A DNA stretch of 64,000 nt. Source: Endomychus coccineus (Eukaryota > Arthropoda > Insecta > Coleoptera > Endomychidae). The position numbers and the translations under genes were made by a program. A model generated the notes under the pieces. That model saw only the letters and a program-made list of their open reading frames with translations. It was not told the origin of the DNA and searched no databases. The stretch covers positions 68,922,633-68,986,632 of the forward strand of contig OY294068.1 of assembly GCA_958510875.1 (NCBI GenBank), given 5' to 3'. Shown in pieces: positions 62,111-64,000 of this stretch. The stretch's first letter is position 1, and each line of letters starts with the position of its first letter.

Positions 62111-64000
62111 AAATGTTGAGGCTAGTCAGATGTAACAATCCTGATTAGATGTTGAGGTTAGTCAGATGTAACAATCCTGATTAAATGATGAGGCTAGTCA
62201 GATGTAACAATCCTGATTAGATGTTGAGGTTAGTCAGATGTAACAATCCTGATTAAATGCTGAGGCTAGTCAGATGTAACAATCCTGATTAGATGTTGAG
62301 GTTAGTCAGATGTAACAATCCTGATTAAATGTTGAGGCTAGTCAGATGTAACAATCCTGATTAGATGTTGAGGTTAGTCAGATGTAACAATCCTGATTAA
62401 ATGATGAGGCTAGTCAGATGTAACAATCCTGATTAGATGTTGAGGTTAGTCAGATGTAACAATCCTGATTAAATGTTGAGGCTAGTCAGATGTAACAATC
62501 CTGATTAGATGTTGAGGTTAAACAGATGTAACAATCCTGATTAAATGCTGAGGCTAGTCAGATGTAACAATCCTGATTAGATGTTGAGGTTAGTCAGATG
62601 TAACAATCCTGATTAAATGTTGAGGCTAGTCAGATGTAACAATCCTGATTAGATGTTGAGGTTAAACAGATGTAACAATCCTGATTAAATGTTGAGGCCA
62701 GTCAGATGTAACAATCCTGATTAGATGTTGAGGTTAGTCAGATGTAACAATCCTGATTAAATGTTGAGGCTAGTCAGATGTAACAATCCTGATTAGATGT
62801 TGAGGTTAAACAGATGTAACAATCCTGATTAAATGCTGAGGCTAGTCAGATGTAACAATCCTGATTAGATGTTGAGGTTAGTCAGATGTAACAATCCTGA
62901 TTAAATGTTGAGGCTAGTCAGATGTAACAATCCTGATTAGATGTTGAGGTTAAACAGATGTAACAATCCTGATTAAATGTTGAGGCTAGTCAGATGTAAC
63001 AATCCTGATTAGATGTTGAGGTTAATCAGATGTAACAATCCTGATTAAATGATGAGGCTAGTCAGATGTAACAATCCTGATTAGATGGTGAGGTTAGTCA
63101 GATGTAACAATCCTGATTAAATGTTGAGGCTAGTCAGATGTAACAATCCTGATTAGATGTTGAGGTTAAACAGATGTAACAATCCTGATTAAATGTTGAG
63201 GCTAGTCAGATGTAACAATCCTGATTAGATGTTGAGGTTAGTCAGATGTAACAATCCTGATTAAATGTTGAGGCTAGTCAGATGTAACAATCCTGATTAA
63301 ATGTTGAGGCTAGTCAGATGTAACAATCCTGATTAGATGTTGAGGTTAAACAGATGTAACAATCCTGATTAAATGTTGAGGCCAGTCAGATGTAACAATC
63401 CTGATTAGATGTTGAGGTTAGTCAGATGTAACAATCCTGATTAAATGTTGAGGCTAGTCAGATGTAACAATCCTGATTAGATGTTGAGGTTAGTCAGATG
63501 TAACAATCCTGATTAAATGTTGAGGCTAGTCAGATGTAACAATCCTGATTAAATGTTGAGGCTAGTCAGATGTAACAATCCTGATTAGATGTTGAGGTTA
63601 ATCAGATGTAACAATCCTGATTAAATGATGAGGCTAGTCAGATGTAACAATCCTGATTAGATGGTGAGGTTAGTCAGATGTAACAATCCTGATTAAATGT
63701 TGAGGCTAGTCAGATGTAACAATCCTGATTAGATGTTGAGGTTAGTCAGATGTAACAATCCTGATTAAATGTTGAGGCTAGTCAGATGTAACAATCCTGA
63801 TTAGATGTTGAGGTTAATCAGATGTAACAATCCTGATTAAATGATGAGGCTAGTCAGATGTAACAATCCTGATTAGATGTTGAGGTTAGTCAGATGTAAC
63901 AATCCTGATTAAATGTTGAGGCTAGTCAGATGTAACAATCCTGATTAGATGTTGAGGTTAGTCAGATGTAACAATCCTGATTAAAAGTTGAGGCTAGTCA
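62101..64000 (+). repeat. 36-bp minisatellite, ~53 units, alternating two unit types
   Basis: The unit is aatcctgattaaatgttgag + gctagtcagatgtaac. It alternates with a variant that has ttagatg and gaggtt instead of ttaaatg and gaggct, so the true period is 72 bp. Sub-variants (atgatg, atgctg, gaggcca, gttaaacag, gttaatcag, atggtg) recur at separated places, showing amplification of multi-unit blocks. The alternation breaks only twice (two A-type units in a row near 63,253-63,324 and 63,505-63,576). The array begins exactly at the last codons of the retrotransposon pol gene and runs off the window end. Confidence 0.97.

Noticed and set aside
62101..64000. CRISPR-like array
   Set aside because: Repeats are contiguous 36-bp units without spacers; a minisatellite in a eukaryotic retroelement.

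Overview
The window is nuclear DNA of an insect, very rich in transposons and AT-rich. Three observations support this: spliceosomal GT-AG genes with multi-kilobase introns; insect-type (TTAGG)n/(CCTAA)n runs inside an interspersed palindrome; and element families typical of arthropods (Loa-type and jockey/CR1-type LINEs, Penelope-like elements, Ty3/mdg4 retrotransposons, hAT, Harbinger, piggyBac, mariner-like, MULE and a Crypton-like tyrosine recombinase). A beetle or hemipteran is plausible, but the sequence does not settle the order.

Two multi-exon genes stand out. The first is on the + strand: a complete five-exon SINA/SIAH-type E3 ubiquitin ligase, 252 aa, running from 16,004 to 49,246. 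Its exons are 16,004-16,097, 25,410-25,602, 39,291-39,456, 46,593-46,709 and 49,058-49,246. The RING finger is split by a 9.3-kb intron, and all phases agree. The second is on the - strand, 56,953 to 52,649, nine exons: a Mutator-like transposase domain followed by a YqaJ-type nuclease domain. It is almost intact but carries local frameshifts. A weak two-exon candidate lies at 50,128-50,395 (+).

Layout. 0-16 kb (upstream of the ligase gene) holds a Ty3/mdg4 RT remnant, a fold-back element (3.08-6.89 kb) with a giant-TIR element nested in it, a dead FLYWCH/MULE transposase, a 0.47-kb tandem duplication, a gag remnant and pieces of LINEs. Intron 1 (16.1-25.4 kb) holds a dead tyrosine recombinase, a LINE endonuclease split by a 2.25-kb palindrome, and a mariner-like element with long inverted repeats. 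Intron 2 (25.6-39.3 kb) holds a head-to-head pair of Penelope 3' halves with hammerhead-ribozyme motifs, a LINE split by a hAT element, and a TTAGG-containing palindrome into which a 5.13-kb Loa-type LINE has jumped with a 12-bp target duplication. Intron 3 (39.5-46.6 kb) holds a Penelope RT-endonuclease, a LINE split by a fold-back that itself holds a Harbinger element that itself holds a hAT MITE, another Penelope endonuclease and a TA-flanked MITE. Intron 4 holds a palindrome and a piggyBac remnant. From 57.1 kb to the end is a Ty3/mdg4 element broken by other insertions and lacking RT. Its pol 3' end runs straight into a 36-bp minisatellite that continues past the window edge.

The main theme is long imperfect palindromes: about a dozen, with arms from roughly 0.1 to over 0.8 kb, several nested inside one another with clean target-site duplications. 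Apart from the ligase and perhaps the Mutator-YqaJ gene, every coding remnant has stops, frameshifts or truncations. Family names come from motif recognition by eye; no database search was run.
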